64,000 nt of DNA from Paenibacillus sp. VTT E-133291 (GTDB lineage: Bacteria > Bacillota > Bacilli > Paenibacillales > Paenibacillaceae): assembly GCF_002264395.1 (NCBI RefSeq), contig NZ_NFVA01000009.1, forward strand, positions 43,770-107,769, given 5' to 3'. Below are positions 1 to 8,576 of the stretch, one piece after another. Position 1 is the stretch's first letter. Each line of letters begins with the position of its first letter. Position numbers and translations under genes: made by a program. The notes beneath the pieces were generated by a model. It was not told the origin of the DNA, did not search any database, and saw only the letters and a list, made by a program, of their open reading frames with translations.

Positions 1-2
1 AT

Positions 3-1319
3 CTAGGATTGATAGGACCAACAGGTTCTGGTAAATCGGCCACATTTTTTATACCAAATTTGATGGAATTACCATTAGGCGTGTCCGCAGTAGTGACAGA
101 TCCAAAAGGAGAGTTGTATTGGAAGACAGGAGCGGACTTGAGGGCACGTGGTTTTGATACAATACGATTAGCTCCGTTTGAACGATTTTATCCTGGTTAT
201 AACATGCTTGCAGTTGCAAAAGATTATGCGGAAATCAAGGAAATAGCACAACTCATTCTTATGAACGGTGGACTGGCGTTTGAGATGCAAGGGAAAGGTG
301 GGGGAGATGCTACTTGGCTTAATATGTCACTTCCCCTTCTGGTTGCTGCATTTTTGTACGAAAAAAAGATGGAACCAGGGTGTCCAAAAATCGGAAAAGC
401 GATGGAGAAAATCCTTTATCTCGATATGGATGAAATGGAAGCGGTCTTTGATCAAGTGGAGATTGCAAGACGGGAATTTAATCTTTTTAAACAAGCAGCT
501 GGCTCCGAAAAAATACTAGCTAGTATTAAGGTTACTATTGCAACGAATATGCAGCTTTTTATGGATGATAAGATCGTAAAATTCGCTGAGCGAAATGACC
601 TGCATCCTTCATTTTTGCGCCATGGGTTAGATGGAACTAATCAAAAACCAGTTGTTCTTTTTGTTTCAGTGCCAGAAACAAAGTCATTATATGCTGCACC
701 ACTTATGGCCGTCATATATCAGCAGTTACTTCAGCGATTGCAGGATATCATTGATGGATTTCCAGTTCTCTTCCTTCTGGATGAGTTCGCTAATATCGGA
801 ATAATACCAATAATTGATACAGTCGCTGCAACTGCTCGTTCACGTCGTATGGGACTTGCGATAGGGCTTCAGGGAGTTGAACAGCTCAATCAGAAGTATG
901 GAGAAGATAAGGCCAACAATCTGTTAAACAATCTAAAGACTAAGGTATTTCTTTCAGGATTATCACTTGTTTCCTGTGAGTATGCCTCAAGCTTTTGCGG
1001 AACGGCAACAATCGCTCAGGAGAATATAACAAGGAGCTTCTTCTCATTTATGCCAAAACAAAAGATGCAATCCTTTGCAGAGCGTGCTGCGATGACTCCT
1101 GATGAAGTACGCCGGCTTAATCCGGATAAAGCCTTAGTAATATCAGACTATCTCGATCCGGCCATTATTGATAAAATTTGGTACTATCAAGAAAATAAAT
1201 ATACAAGTCGGATTCGCTGGGGAGACCCAGACTTTTCCGAAGAACTTGATGAAATGAGAAACCGATATAATATTGATCCTAATGATGATCCTGGTGATAG
1301 TGATTTTTTTGCACTATAA
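3..1319 (+). CDS. Type IV secretion coupling protein, VirD4/TraG family (5' end outside window)
   Basis: This is the ATPase that links a conjugation relaxosome to the type IV secretion channel at the membrane. The frame is open to the first base of the window, so the N-terminal membrane anchor lies to the left and the gene is partial. A Walker A box (GPTGSGKS) begins within the first few codons, followed by the family's VVTDPKGELY segment. A Walker B-like stretch (LFLLDEFANIG) lies near nt 770-805, followed by TARSRRMG and a GLQGVEQL segment. The C terminus is acidic. A strong terminator follows. The family call is firm; the type of conjugation system cannot be told from this fragment. Confidence 0.93.
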   Translation, partial: LGLIGPTGSGKSATFFIPNLMELPLGVSAVVTDPKGELYWKTGADLRARGFDTIRLAPFERFYPGYNMLAVAKDYAEIKEIAQLILMNGGLAFEMQGKGGGDATWLNMSLPLLVAAFLYEKKMEPGCPKIGKAMEKILYLDMDEMEAVFDQVEIARREFNLFKQAAGSEKILASIKVTIATNMQLFMDDKIVKFAERNDLHPSFLRHGLDGTNQKPVVLFVSVPETKSLYAAPLMAVIYQQLLQRLQDIIDGFPVLFLLDEFANIGIIPIIDTVAATARSRRMGLAIGLQGVEQLNQKYGEDKANNLLNNLKTKVFLSGLSLVSCEYASSFCGTATIAQENITRSFFSFMPKQKMQSFAERAAMTPDEVRRLNPDKALVISDYLDPAIIDKIWYYQENKYTSRIRWGDPDFSEELDEMRNRYNIDPNDDPGDSDFFAL

Positions 1320-1350
1320 AATTTATAATATTGAAAATACTTCACAAACC

Positions 1351-1379
1351 AGAAAAGCCCTCCGGGGCTTTTCTTTTTC
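1351..1379 (+). terminator. Intrinsic terminator after the coupling protein gene
   Basis: A perfect 10-bp stem (AGAAAAGCCC pairing with GGGCTTTTCT) closes a 4-nt loop and is followed by a T run. Confidence 0.9.
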
Positions 1380-1459
1380 AAAAGTCATACTACAATGAAT
1401 TAAGAGCGAGGGAATAATACTCTTTAATACCTTATATTAGAAAATAGGAGATGTTAAAA

Positions 1460-2350
1460 GTGCTAAAAAAAATTCTATTAACAACTATGTTCATTATGGG
1501 AATAGCTAGTACGGCAGTAACAGAAGCAGAAGAATCTCTAACATCAACTACTCTCATTCAAACCGCTCCTTCAGCCCAGATGATAGAATCATGGAAATAT
1601 AATGTAACCAGAATCAATACCATTATCACTTATGATGAGATTATTATTGAGTCAGATGGCTACAAACATAATAAGAAAGAGGAAAATGGTGGAACCGGAT
1701 TCTTCATTAAAGGTGGGTACATACTAACAAACTATCACGTAATATCTGGAACAGGTAAGAAAAAAACTATCCAATACCAAGATTATAAAGATGGAAAAAA
1801 ACCACCTGGTAAATACAATACGGCCACCTTGGTAAAAGCTTACCCTGACAAGGACATTGCTGTATTGTCGACGAATGAAGTGAATCATTCATATTTTGAT
1901 TTTAGCTCGGAACCACTTCAAAAAGGTGATTTTGTTACCGTTATCGGTAATCCAGTGGTGCCTAATAACATTCTACAGCCGGGAGAGGAAAAGAAGGAAA
2001 CAAACTTCAATCTCTTTAATGGCAGTACGCTTAAGACTTGGGATGTATTATCCGCTAAAAAAATTGATTCACCAGTACTTCCAATAGAAGTAACTAAAAT
2101 CCCAGATTCAACTAAGGGAGTATTTTTATCAACCGATCTGTTTGACAAACTAATATATCACGGGAATTCAGGAGGTCCAGTCATTAATTCTAAAGGTCAA
2201 GTAGCTAGTATTATCTTTGGATCGGGTGATGACACGAGCTTTGGAATAACGCTCAATGAAATACAAACTGTCTTAAAAGATATCAATCTGTTCAATTCTG
2301 TATATAACATTAAAGAACCTAACGTAACATACGGAACTATAGTTAAATAA
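1460..2350 (+). CDS. Secreted trypsin-like serine protease (S1/HtrA-type)
   Basis: The protein starts with a signal peptide (LKKILLTTMFIMGIASTAV) and then has a chymotrypsin-fold protease domain. The catalytic triad is visible: His in LTNYHVISG, Asp in DKDIAVL and Ser in GNSGGPV. There is no PDZ domain after the catalytic Ser; the protein ends about 60 residues later. An ATG lies at 1451, but it directly abuts the AGGAG site (1446-1450), so the GTG at 1460, spaced 9 nt, is the better start. A role in wall remodelling during conjugation is possible but is only inferred from the neighbouring coupling protein. Confidence 0.85.
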   Translation: MLKKILLTTMFIMGIASTAVTEAEESLTSTTLIQTAPSAQMIESWKYNVTRINTIITYDEIIIESDGYKHNKKEENGGTGFFIKGGYILTNYHVISGTGKKKTIQYQDYKDGKKPPGKYNTATLVKAYPDKDIAVLSTNEVNHSYFDFSSEPLQKGDFVTVIGNPVVPNNILQPGEEKKETNFNLFNGSTLKTWDVLSAKKIDSPVLPIEVTKIPDSTKGVFLSTDLFDKLIYHGNSGGPVINSKGQVASIIFGSGDDTSFGITLNEIQTVLKDINLFNSVYNIKEPNVTYGTIVK

Positions 2351-2355
2351 CAGGT

Positions 2356-2401
2356 CATTTTCGTTGAAAAGTATACATAAGTGTACTTTTCAACGAAAAT
2401 G
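2356..2401. repeat. 18-bp perfect inverted repeat
   Basis: The arms 2356-2373 and 2384-2401 are exact reverse complements around a 10-nt spacer. There is no T run after the right arm, so a simple terminator is unlikely. It could be an operator, a processing hairpin or a protein-binding cruciform. The half-site GTATAC recurs just downstream, around 2412. Confidence 0.7.
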
Positions 2402-2467
2402 GTATCCATGTATACTAATAGTGTAGGAATATGCAATTCATAAAAAACCAAACCACCTTAAAATAAG

Positions 2468-2521
2468 GCGTTTGAAACACTTTCCATTTTTAATATGGGA
2501 AGTGTTCGGACGCTTTTTTTG
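2468..2521 (+). terminator. Intrinsic terminator / attenuator before the next gene
   Basis: A long imperfect stem of about 17 bp starts GCGTTTGAAACAC and ends with a complementary arm running into TTTTTTT. It ends about 40 nt before the ribosome site of the gene at 2575. Confidence 0.8.
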
Positions 2522-2574
2522 TATATAACAAACATTCTAAACATTTTATAAAAAAGTAATCCAGGAGGTGTGTG

Positions 2575-2994
2575 GTGAGATTCATATTTTTTAATAAAAG
2601 AGTGACGAATCGAGAGTTGTTTCTAGAAGCACATAGAAATGACTCAAGCTATTTAGCCTGCATGAATGAAGAAAGGTCAGCTCTTGAACAGAAAAAAAAG
2701 GAGATACTAATCGAATTAAATCTGTCTGATGTACATTATGACCCTCTAAAAATCGAATTCTACACTGACTGGCAATTTCACATAAGGGGAAACGATATGT
2801 TTTCAGTTCGTCAAATTCATTGTTTTCTCCATTGCAAGTCTCTAATCCAAGATGGGAAAAATGCCTTAGCTTATCATGAACTCTATGATTTTATTGAAGA
2901 CTATGGCAGAAAAAAAGGAATTGCTTTGTCGCTTTATGAGTTGCAAGCTATTAGGTATTTGCTAGATCAAATGGAGGTTAATAATTCTGTTTAA
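2575..2994 (+). CDS. Hypothetical protein
   Basis: This is a small soluble protein of about 139 residues, largely helical, rich in charged residues and aromatic near the middle (FYTDWQFHIRG). I do not recognise a family. Two GTG codons are in tandem (2572 and 2575); the AGGAGG at 2563-2568 spaces the second one better. It follows a terminator and precedes the helicase gene with a gap of about 55 nt. It could share the helicase's transcript. Confidence 0.6.
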   Translation: MRFIFFNKRVTNRELFLEAHRNDSSYLACMNEERSALEQKKKEILIELNLSDVHYDPLKIEFYTDWQFHIRGNDMFSVRQIHCFLHCKSLIQDGKNALAYHELYDFIEDYGRKKGIALSLYELQAIRYLLDQMEVNNSV

Positions 2995-3049
2995 TTTCTA
3001 TCTTTTCATTTTTAAATCTACCATTACAATATGAAAGGAGAACATGATC

Positions 3050-4777
3050 ATGGGGATAGCTTTGCGGGATTATCAACAGGAGGCATCAGACTCATTTTTC
3101 AGGAAGCTGCATGAAGGTATCAAGCGTCAACTCATTGTATTGCCTACCGGCGGAGGAAAAACCGTTGTAGCTGCCGATATATCAAAGCGATTTTACCAGA
3201 ATGTTATGAACGAAAAGCCCATTGTATTTATCGCACATCGGGAAGAACTTCTCCAGCAAACCTCAAAAAAAATGAATTTGGTTTGGAATGGCGTACAGGT
3301 TGGCAAAGTAAAAGGGCAGGCAAATCATCAAAATGCAGAAATTATCGTAGCTTCCACACAAACCTTAGTCCGAGGCAGGAAGATAGTAGACCCCGGACTT
3401 GTCATTTATGACGAGGCTCATCATTGTGGTTCAAAGGGATCAAAAAGTATTCTGACAAGCCTAGGATGTTTTGATCCCGACGGTCCTCCTCTCCTGGGAA
3501 TAACCGCAACCCCAAATAGAGCAGACAAGATAGGTCTAGGTGATATATTTCAAGAAGTAGTCTATGAAAAATCGTTAATTGAAATGATTGTCTCTGGTTA
3601 TTTGTGTGATATTAAGGCGAAAAGAGTTGTCGCTGAATCCTTGGATTTGGGAAGTCTCAAGATCGTTGCTGGCGATTTCAATCAGATGGAACTCGGTGAA
3701 GTCATGTCTCAAGAAAGCGCCATACAAACTGTAGTAGATGCTTATATTGAACATGCGGAAGGAAGGAAGACAATCGTATTTGCGGCCAGTGTGAAACAAA
3801 CGTATCAGATCGCAGAGTCTTTACGTAATCATGGAATTCTGGCAGCTGGCATTGACGGATCTCTTAACGATGAAGAGCGCCGACGCATTCTATCAAGTTT
3901 TGAAAGAAATGAATACCGGGTCATCGTGAACTGTATGATGTTAACGGAGGGATTTGACGAACCTAGTGTCAGCTGTATCATCATGGCAAGACCAACCAAA
4001 AGTGAGAGTCTATATATTCAGTCTGTAGGTAGGGGAACAAGACTACATCCGGATAAAGCCAATTGTCTGATCCTAGACATTGTAGGAGTAACAGAAACCA
4101 ATTCCCTTATGACACTATCTAAACTATTCCCTCCAATCGAAAAGCCTGAGACGGATAATGTGACACAAACTCAGCTGGACCTTCAGGATGATGAATCCGT
4201 AATCTCATTTCAGAAGCGTAAAGAAGAAACCCATCGAGTTCAAGGCCAAATGGCATATGAAGTCAGCTTATTTACTGATAAAACCATCTTCAGCTGGGTA
4301 AAGGCAAGTGAAAATTCTTACTATATTGGTTTAGGTGATAAAAGAGCTTGTTTTCTTCTAAAAGAAAGTACTCATGAATGGTGGGCTCTATTCGAGCATT
4401 CAGATAATAAGTTATATCCGTTGTATCATGAGCCATTGGATCTCGAGTACGCTCAGGGGGTAGCTGAAACCTTTTTAAAATCGCTGCAACGAAATTTATT
4501 CTTAAAAGAAGCATTTTGGAGACGAAATCCCATGTCAGAAGGGCAACGTAAACAGCTAATAAAACATTCTATTCCATTTGACCATACATGGTCTAAAGGT
4601 ATGGCATCCGATGCGCTAGACTTGGTTTTTGGCAAACGTATTGCTGAAAATGCCTTGCGCAGATTTGATCCGATATCTTATCGTATGTTACTACAAAACC
4701 CAGACGTTAGAGAGAAAACGACACTTAAAATCCAGCTTATCCAAAGAGAACTGAGCCGGCAAACTGCTCAGTACTAA
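3050..4777 (+). CDS. DEAH-box superfamily 2 helicase (ResIII/SSL2-like)
   Basis: This is an ATP-dependent nucleic-acid helicase or translocase. Motif I (PTGGGKT) lies near residues 31-37 and motif II (DEAHH) near 121-125. Motif III-like GITATP lies near 150, and the C-terminal RecA-like domain carries MLTEGFDEP and QSVGRGTRLHP (about 323). A C-terminal extension of about 200 residues has no domain I recognise. The internal stretch QTQLDLQ resembles a clamp-binding box, but this is weak. ATG 3044 is too close to the AAGGAG site, so ATG 3050 (9-nt spacing) is preferred. The next gene, an OB-fold protein, starts 12 nt after the stop, so they are probably co-transcribed. Confidence 0.9.
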   Translation: MGIALRDYQQEASDSFFRKLHEGIKRQLIVLPTGGGKTVVAADISKRFYQNVMNEKPIVFIAHREELLQQTSKKMNLVWNGVQVGKVKGQANHQNAEIIVASTQTLVRGRKIVDPGLVIYDEAHHCGSKGSKSILTSLGCFDPDGPPLLGITATPNRADKIGLGDIFQEVVYEKSLIEMIVSGYLCDIKAKRVVAESLDLGSLKIVAGDFNQMELGEVMSQESAIQTVVDAYIEHAEGRKTIVFAASVKQTYQIAESLRNHGILAAGIDGSLNDEERRRILSSFERNEYRVIVNCMMLTEGFDEPSVSCIIMARPTKSESLYIQSVGRGTRLHPDKANCLILDIVGVTETNSLMTLSKLFPPIEKPETDNVTQTQLDLQDDESVISFQKRKEETHRVQGQMAYEVSLFTDKTIFSWVKASENSYYIGLGDKRACFLLKESTHEWWALFEHSDNKLYPLYHEPLDLEYAQGVAETFLKSLQRNLFLKEAFWRRNPMSEGQRKQLIKHSIPFDHTWSKGMASDALDLVFGKRIAENALRRFDPISYRMLLQNPDVREKTTLKIQLIQRELSRQTAQY

Positions 4778-4788
4778 GGGAGGGTCAA

Positions 4789-5088
4789 ATGACTACTTAT
4801 AATCGGTTAAATGAAATCAAAAGAAGTCGTTGTATGCATATTAAAAAAGCTACCATCACTGAAATAAATATCATCAACATGCGAATAACGGGAAAGAAAA
4901 TAGGGAACCTTCTCGTTTCTGATCAATCTGGCGAAGGAAGGATTAAAATTTTCGCACACACACCAGAGGATATTGAAAAAATTGAACAGCTAGTCGTTAA
5001 TCAACAAATTGACTTTACAGGTACCGCAGAAATTGATGGATTCGAACATCAACTATCTATTCTTGTAAAGGATTATTCATCGATATAA
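4789..5088 (+). CDS. Small OB-fold nucleic-acid-binding-like protein
   Basis: This 99-residue protein has a beta-rich pattern (ITGKKIGNLLVSD, GRIKIFAH, IDFTGTAEIDG) that looks like an OB fold of the tRNA_anti/RecJ-OB type. GGGAGG precedes the ATG. It sits directly behind the helicase gene and may be a partner that binds single strands. The fold assignment is by eye from strand spacing; other small beta barrels are possible. Confidence 0.55.
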   Translation: MTTYNRLNEIKRSRCMHIKKATITEINIINMRITGKKIGNLLVSDQSGEGRIKIFAHTPEDIEKIEQLVVNQQIDFTGTAEIDGFEHQLSILVKDYSSI

Positions 5089-5109
5089 TCCGAAAACTGT
5101 ATTTATTCG

Positions 5110-5138
5110 TTGACAGAAAATCAGGCAATCGATATAAT
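5110..5138 (+). promoter_or_regulatory. Consensus sigma-A promoter of the tRNA-like unit
   Basis: A perfect TTGACA (5110-5115) is separated by 17 nt from a perfect TATAAT (5133-5138). The predicted start near 5145 is about 55 nt upstream of the tRNA-like fold. No gene start lies nearby, so the promoter appears to serve the RNA unit and possibly the gene at 5386. Confidence 0.85.
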
Positions 5139-5198
5139 CATAATGTGAATATATATTTTCAAATAGGTGTAATCCTATATGGAAATCTGTAGAGCTCA

Positions 5199-5270
5199 GA
5201 GGGTGTAGTTTAAAGTAGAACAGCAATTCGTTGAGAGTTGCTAGTGTAGGTTCAACTCCTATCTCCCTCG
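5199..5270 (+). tRNA. tRNA-like RNA, degenerate, possible Gln(UUG) anticodon
   Basis: A 72-nt segment folds as a cloverleaf. The acceptor arm is GAGGGTG/CTCCCTC (6 of 7 pairs). The D arm is GTTT/GAAC with a 6-nt loop lacking the GG pair. The anticodon arm is GCAAT/GTTGC with one extra T-A pair. The T arm is GTAGG-TTCAACT-CCTAT with a good TTCRA loop. The 7-nt anticodon loop CGTTGAG would place TTG at 5231-5233, but position 33 is G rather than U. No CCA is encoded. It has its own consensus promoter and a downstream terminator, so it is probably expressed. It may be a decayed phage/plasmid tRNA or a tRNA mimic. Confidence 0.5.
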
Positions 5271-5307
5271 TCTAGCTGAATACTTTTTCTTACACTACCG
5301 AAACATC

Positions 5308-5365
5308 GGCGTGCATAGAAGCAATGTGGAATAATCCTCATTCGCTTATGTACGCCTTTTTATTT
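5308..5365 (+). terminator. Intrinsic terminator after the tRNA-like RNA
   Basis: A long hairpin with outer stem GGCGTGCATA/TATGTACGCC and an inner AAGC/GCTT helix is followed by TTTTTATTT. It separates the RNA unit from the gene at 5386. Confidence 0.8.
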
Positions 5366-5385
5366 ACCAGGAAGGAGGAATCCGA

Positions 5386-5622
5386 TTGGAATCAAACGGT
5401 TGCCTTATTCAACCATTGCAGCAGTTGGTAGAGTTTACAGACGATGATGATTTGGCGACACGTTGCGCTAGCTTATCAACTTCGAGCCAAGAAATATTAA
5501 TAAAGTCGCTCAAAGAGGAGCTACGAGCCGGTATTGGACTATGGGTCAGTATTATTCAAGCGCTTCAAGCTGGAGGAGAGGACTTCCGAATTGAAATTCA
5601 GGAACAAGGGGGACTGAGTTAA
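5386..5622 (+). CDS. Small hypothetical protein
   Basis: This 78-residue acidic protein starts at TTG with GGAGG spaced about 7 nt upstream. It is predicted to be helical, with no cysteine cluster and no membrane segment. I do not recognise the family. It lies behind the terminator of the tRNA-like unit and 4 nt before the membrane protein gene, so the two are almost certainly translated from one mRNA. Confidence 0.6.
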   Translation: MESNGCLIQPLQQLVEFTDDDDLATRCASLSTSSQEILIKSLKEELRAGIGLWVSIIQALQAGGEDFRIEIQEQGGLS

Positions 5623-5626
5623 TGAA

Positions 5627-6721
5627 GTGAAATATCTTGATAAATACATCCCGCTCTTAACACGCTTATATAACCCAGTTTTCTTTTTTATATCAATTTT
5701 CGGTTGCTTAATGATGTATCTTAATCTTGCGCCATCAGGCTTTGGAATTCCTTTCATTGTTTGGCTTTTTGCAGCTACAGGCCATCTGGTCAGCTATTAC
5801 TTTCGCAAGCGAGTAGGGTATCTCTCGTTAATGGCATGTGTCTTCTCTGTAGATTGGATGGTTGGAAGTTTTTTAACGCGTGCAATGGAACGTCTTCGTC
5901 CAGATAGTGAATCAATCGTACCTCGGTTACTAGCTGCTATTGCATTTCTGTTCTGTATAGTAATTATGCTTATGTATTTAAAAGTAATGTCTAATATTCA
6001 ATCTCCAGTTGCAAGGGAATATACCTGGGAAGACTTTAAGTACGATATTCAAGATCGTAATGAACGATGGAACGATCGTATGCGGTTTGCACAAGATGCA
6101 GCTGAACAAGGGAAAGAGAATATTCACTCAGCAATTAAGTGGATTCGTAATAAGATTAAAGGTAATAAAAACAAAGTACCTGCAGAAGTGAGCTTGATTC
6201 CTGCTGACGAGAATGTAGAAGAGACTTTTCAAGCAACCAGAACTGAGACGGATCAGGATGTCTCAGAGGTGAAACATAAAGGATTCATTATAACTTTTGA
6301 CTTACCAACTGAGGATTTGCCACCAGCTGATTCAGACTTGCAGGTGCCTTTCAATGATCGATCACATGGAAAATCAATTTCTTCAACGACTCAAAAAGAA
6401 GAAGAGAACCGCAACGTCCCTGATGAGTCATGGCTGCCTCCTTTACCACCCGAGCCTCCTTATATCAGCCGACCATACGGACCGCCATCCAGAAGCTCTC
6501 AAGCACCTTCGGGAGACCAGAAAAAGCAGAACAATCCACGTGTGAATTTACAAACAGTTAAGAGTGCCTCACAGCCTAAACGATTGCCAGACATTAATGT
6601 GAATTCAGAACAAAAAGTACAACCCGCTCCTTCTAAACAAGCATCCCCGCATCAACCATCACAGGCAAAGCCTGGCACAGGGGAGAATGCGTTCTGGGGT
6701 AAATTTAGTAGCAAATCATAA
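5627..6721 (+). CDS. Membrane protein with long proline-rich cytoplasmic tail
   Basis: The first about 130 residues contain four hydrophobic segments (NPVFFFISIFGCLMMYL; IPFIVWLFAATGHLVSYY; YLSLMACVFSVDWMVGSF; LLAAIAFLFCIVIMLMYL). The rest is hydrophilic, with acidic, Pro-rich and Gln/Ser-rich linkers such as LPPLPPEPPY. The start is GTG at 5627, just after the previous stop. The layout suggests a membrane-anchored scaffold, perhaps for the conjugation apparatus, but no family is recognised. Confidence 0.7.
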   Translation: MKYLDKYIPLLTRLYNPVFFFISIFGCLMMYLNLAPSGFGIPFIVWLFAATGHLVSYYFRKRVGYLSLMACVFSVDWMVGSFLTRAMERLRPDSESIVPRLLAAIAFLFCIVIMLMYLKVMSNIQSPVAREYTWEDFKYDIQDRNERWNDRMRFAQDAAEQGKENIHSAIKWIRNKIKGNKNKVPAEVSLIPADENVEETFQATRTETDQDVSEVKHKGFIITFDLPTEDLPPADSDLQVPFNDRSHGKSISSTTQKEEENRNVPDESWLPPLPPEPPYISRPYGPPSRSSQAPSGDQKKQNNPRVNLQTVKSASQPKRLPDINVNSEQKVQPAPSKQASPHQPSQAKPGTGENAFWGKFSSKS

Positions 6722-6743
6722 TCTCATTTCAGGAGGAATTTAT

Positions 6744-7583
6744 ATGAAAACAACCGTTCTAAACGAAACAGATGTTCTTGTCCGTATAGTCAATCGCAGC
6801 GAAAAAGAAATCCAGGAAGAAAGAGAGTCTCAGCAGTGGCAACTCGTTTATAGCGCCCGCCAAAATAGAAGTATCTTAAGGGCAGAACTTCGCACCACAG
6901 AAACTATCGGTGATAAGCTCTGCGCTATAGTCTACATCGGTCATATCAAAGGAATTATCCCATTCGAAGAAACGGGCTTTGAAAAAACCCAATACCTTAA
7001 AGATGCTGTAGGCCAGGAAATATATTTTAAAGTTCTTGGTCTAGACAAGGAAGCAGCAACATTTGTAGCCTCCGTTAAAGAGGCGAAAGACCACCTTCAA
7101 GGCCTTACGCTCGATATGGTGAGTGAAGGTACGATCGTAGTAGGATCCGTAACCCGAGTTAATACACGTTCTCTGCGCCTGGATGTTGGAGCTTTGGACG
7201 TTGAGCTCGCCGTAGACGAGGTCTCCTACCAATGGATCGATGATCTCCGCGATTTATACGTCAAGGGAGACGATATTGAAGTTAAAGTTTTGGAGGTCAA
7301 CAAAGAAAAACGTACGCTGAAGGTAAGTGCCAAAGCATTGTACACTAACCCTTGGCCGGATTGCACACGACGTTACGCAAAAAACAACCAGTATGGCGGT
7401 AAAGTGTCGGGAATTGTAGCTTATGGGGTATTTGTAAATCTCGAGGCTGGTGTAGACGTACTCTGCACGCATCCTGCGCCTAATGTGGGAAAAGTTCGGA
7501 AGGGCGATAAAGTAAAGGTACGAATTCGTGAGGTTCTAACAGAAACCAAACGAATGACTGGGCAGATCAAAGCCAAGCTGTAA
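6744..7583 (+). CDS. S1-domain RNA-binding protein (multiple S1 repeats)
   Basis: The protein contains at least two and probably three S1-like OB folds. The first is divergent (residues about 45-105, IGHIKGIIPFEETGF). The second runs about 118-205 and includes VGSVTRVNTRSLRLDVG and KEKRTLKVSAKAL. The third (about 215-278) includes GGKVSGIVAYGVFVNLEAG, typical of ribosomal protein S1 repeats. The ATG at 6744 follows AGGAGG with good spacing; an upstream in-frame start inside the previous gene is unlikely. Such proteins bind single-stranded RNA. It is a candidate partner for the repeated leader RNAs described elsewhere in this window, but that is speculation. Confidence 0.88.
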   Translation: MKTTVLNETDVLVRIVNRSEKEIQEERESQQWQLVYSARQNRSILRAELRTTETIGDKLCAIVYIGHIKGIIPFEETGFEKTQYLKDAVGQEIYFKVLGLDKEAATFVASVKEAKDHLQGLTLDMVSEGTIVVGSVTRVNTRSLRLDVGALDVELAVDEVSYQWIDDLRDLYVKGDDIEVKVLEVNKEKRTLKVSAKALYTNPWPDCTRRYAKNNQYGGKVSGIVAYGVFVNLEAGVDVLCTHPAPNVGKVRKGDKVKVRIREVLTETKRMTGQIKAKL

Positions 7584-7650
7584 GGATTAGCATAAGATCC
7601 TACGGACACATAACTGGGCGAAATACAGGAAAGAGAGGTGAACCAAAGGA

Positions 7651-8460
7651 ATGTCTTATGATGTATCGCCATTCAGCAATAACGGGAATGATTATATTTT
7701 AAAATGGGGGCATCAACCACCGGAGAATACAGCTCTCCCGGTTCGTTTCTTAAACACAGGACAGAAAAAGGTATTAGAGGTTCTGAAGTCTCTGCAATGG
7801 GCTACTAAAAATCAACTCGCATTGATTCTCAACCCCGGAAATCTCCGAAAGGGAAAGAAGAATGTAGATGCGCTTTGTGATAAAGGATATCTGGTCCAAC
7901 ATCAACTCGTAGCCTTCAGTAATAGTCGGTATATATCCTTTTATACCCTTTCTAATCCAATGCGTGCTTTAATGACACTGCCAAAGGGGGCACGTAGCAA
8001 TGTATCTGGTGTGCTTCGGCGACTTGTGGTTGCACAAATGTTTCTTCGATTCTATCAAACGGATCCAAACACCACGCTAGAGGAATTTCCCGATCCATTC
8101 GATGGTGTATTCTATATACAGGACATGCAATTTCGGGTGGCCGTATTACGTGATAAGTTCCAGCGTGATCGTGTTTATAAGCATCTAAAGGTAATGGAAG
8201 AAAAAATGAGAACACTTATAGTTGTTCCCGATTGGCCAGATGCAAATATGTTCTTAGAGTTGAAGAAGCAGTCAGACTTTTTCCGCGTAACCACGGATCA
8301 TAACTTGCTTAAAGAGAGTCTGGCACATTGTTTTTGGAAAGCAGGGAAAGAAGGATGGGAAGAGGAATACATCGCTCATTTTGAGATACGTGTCGAGACT
8401 GATGCGAATAGTGTTCGGAATGAAAATGATCAACCATTACTTCCGGCTTCAGATAGCTAG
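7651..8460 (+). CDS. Winged-helix protein, replication-relaxation-like
   Basis: Residues about 35-100 have the pattern of a winged helix (VLEVLKSLQWATKNQLALIL, NVDALCDKGYLV, YTLS), followed by a helical/beta domain with FRVAVLRDKF. This resembles the replication-relaxation / MobC-like plasmid family in layout, though I cannot confirm membership. It is the last gene before a strong terminator and may regulate or assist plasmid replication or transfer. Confidence 0.45.
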   Translation: MSYDVSPFSNNGNDYILKWGHQPPENTALPVRFLNTGQKKVLEVLKSLQWATKNQLALILNPGNLRKGKKNVDALCDKGYLVQHQLVAFSNSRYISFYTLSNPMRALMTLPKGARSNVSGVLRRLVVAQMFLRFYQTDPNTTLEEFPDPFDGVFYIQDMQFRVAVLRDKFQRDRVYKHLKVMEEKMRTLIVVPDWPDANMFLELKKQSDFFRVTTDHNLLKESLAHCFWKAGKEGWEEEYIAHFEIRVETDANSVRNENDQPLLPASDS

Positions 8461-8466
8461 ATTTCT

Positions 8467-8498
8467 AAACCGTTTCGAGTTAATCGAAACGGTTTTTT
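8467..8498 (+). terminator. Intrinsic terminator
   Basis: The stem AAACCGTTTCG/CGAAACGGTTT closes a short loop and is followed by a T run. It ends the 5.4-8.5 kb gene group. Confidence 0.9.
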
Positions 8499-8541
8499 AT
8501 TACATTATTTGATAATATTGTACGAAATGAAGGTTTAGTTC

Positions 8542-8570
8542 TTGAAATTCAAAAGTGATGCCTATATAAT
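8542..8570 (+). promoter_or_regulatory. Sigma-A promoter of leader RNA 1
   Basis: TTGAAA (8542-8547), a 17-nt spacer and TATAAT (8565-8570). The predicted transcript starts near 8577 and carries the leader RNA before the gene at 9029. Confidence 0.75.
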
Positions 8571-8576
8571 AAAAGT

